Origin: an uncultured Bacilli bacterium
GTDB taxonomy: Bacteria > Bacillota_I > Bacilli_A > RF39 > UBA660
Direction of reading: 5' to 3'
NCBI GenBank assembly: GCA_947595415.1
Contig: CANQER010000061.1
Span: 1-6,069 of the forward strand
Length of the DNA: 6,069 bases
The notes under the pieces were generated by a model, which saw only the letters and a list, made by a program, of their open reading frames with translations, was not told the DNA's origin and ran no database searches. Positions 6,008 through 6,069 of this stretch are shown in pieces (positions within the stretch are counted from its first letter, which is position 1; each line of letters begins with the position of its first letter). The position numbers and the translations under genes were made by a program.

Positions 6008-6043
6008 ATTATTTGGGGGAAGATACAAAAAAAGAAAGACCAG

Positions 6044-6052
6044 TGTTATAAT
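6044..6052 (+). promoter_or_regulatory. Probable divergent extended -10 promoter (TGTTATAAT)
   Basis: The plus strand has TGTTATAAT, a perfect TATAAT hexamer with the extended TGn element. The hexamer 17 bp upstream (TACAAA, 6024-6029) is a poor -35, which extended -10 promoters can tolerate. Transcription would start near 6059 and head out of the window, so an unseen plus-strand gene probably lies to the right. This also suggests that the MSL operon is not simply continued from an upstream gene on its own strand. Confidence 0.5.
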
Positions 6053-6069
6053 AAATTTGAAAAATAACA

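Noticed and set aside
5882..6069. Template repeat of the DGR in the leader region
   Set aside because: I looked for a coding-like, adenine-containing repeat with a second copy in the window and found none. The hairpin, short repeats and promoters account for most of the stretch, although a template whose partner is outside the window cannot be excluded.

Overview
The window is AT-rich DNA (roughly a quarter G+C by eye) that reads with the standard bacterial code: TGA ends four reading frames and tryptophan is TGG. Shine-Dalgarno sites are strong. The gene set (ftsH, tilS, ung and an alanine/sodium-type symporter packed on one strand) suggests a low-GC Bacillota, perhaps a Bacilli-like gut lineage. 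The lineage is an inference, not something the sequence proves.

Positions 1-4073 (all minus strand) hold a tight housekeeping cluster. In transcription order it is an AGCS-family amino acid:cation symporter, uracil-DNA glycosylase (ung), tRNA(Ile)-lysidine synthetase (tilS), and the N-terminal 253 codons of the membrane protease FtsH, which runs off the left edge. Gaps are 2-26 bp, no terminator lies between the genes, and this looks like one operon. The first three genes use the 3' half of the Shine-Dalgarno sequence (GGTGAT type), so nearby GTG codons are decoys for the true ATG starts.

Positions 4124-5981 (minus strand) hold the most unusual part: a module related to diversity-generating retroelements (DGRs). 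Its order is a small MutS-like protein (MSL), then an Avd-like four-helix-bundle protein, then a reverse transcriptase (RT) with the DGR-type IGNFTSQ motif and a YMDD active site. MSL and avd overlap by ATGA, and the RT ribosome site overlaps the avd stop. The RT frame is broken at three places and MSL at one. Each break is explained by exactly one missing base, mostly in a homopolymer run, while avd and the 4 kb of neighbouring core genes are intact. Restoring one base at each site gives a 343-residue RT and a 122-residue MSL with all key motifs in order. No template repeat, variable repeat or target gene can be seen in the window, so the module is either an orphan, a decaying remnant, or paired with a target elsewhere.

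Positions 5882-6069 are intergenic control DNA. They contain a good promoter for the MSL-avd-RT operon, a terminator-like hairpin between that promoter and the first gene, a perfect 11-bp tandem repeat beside the -35 box, and a probable divergent plus-strand extended -10 promoter serving a gene beyond the right edge.
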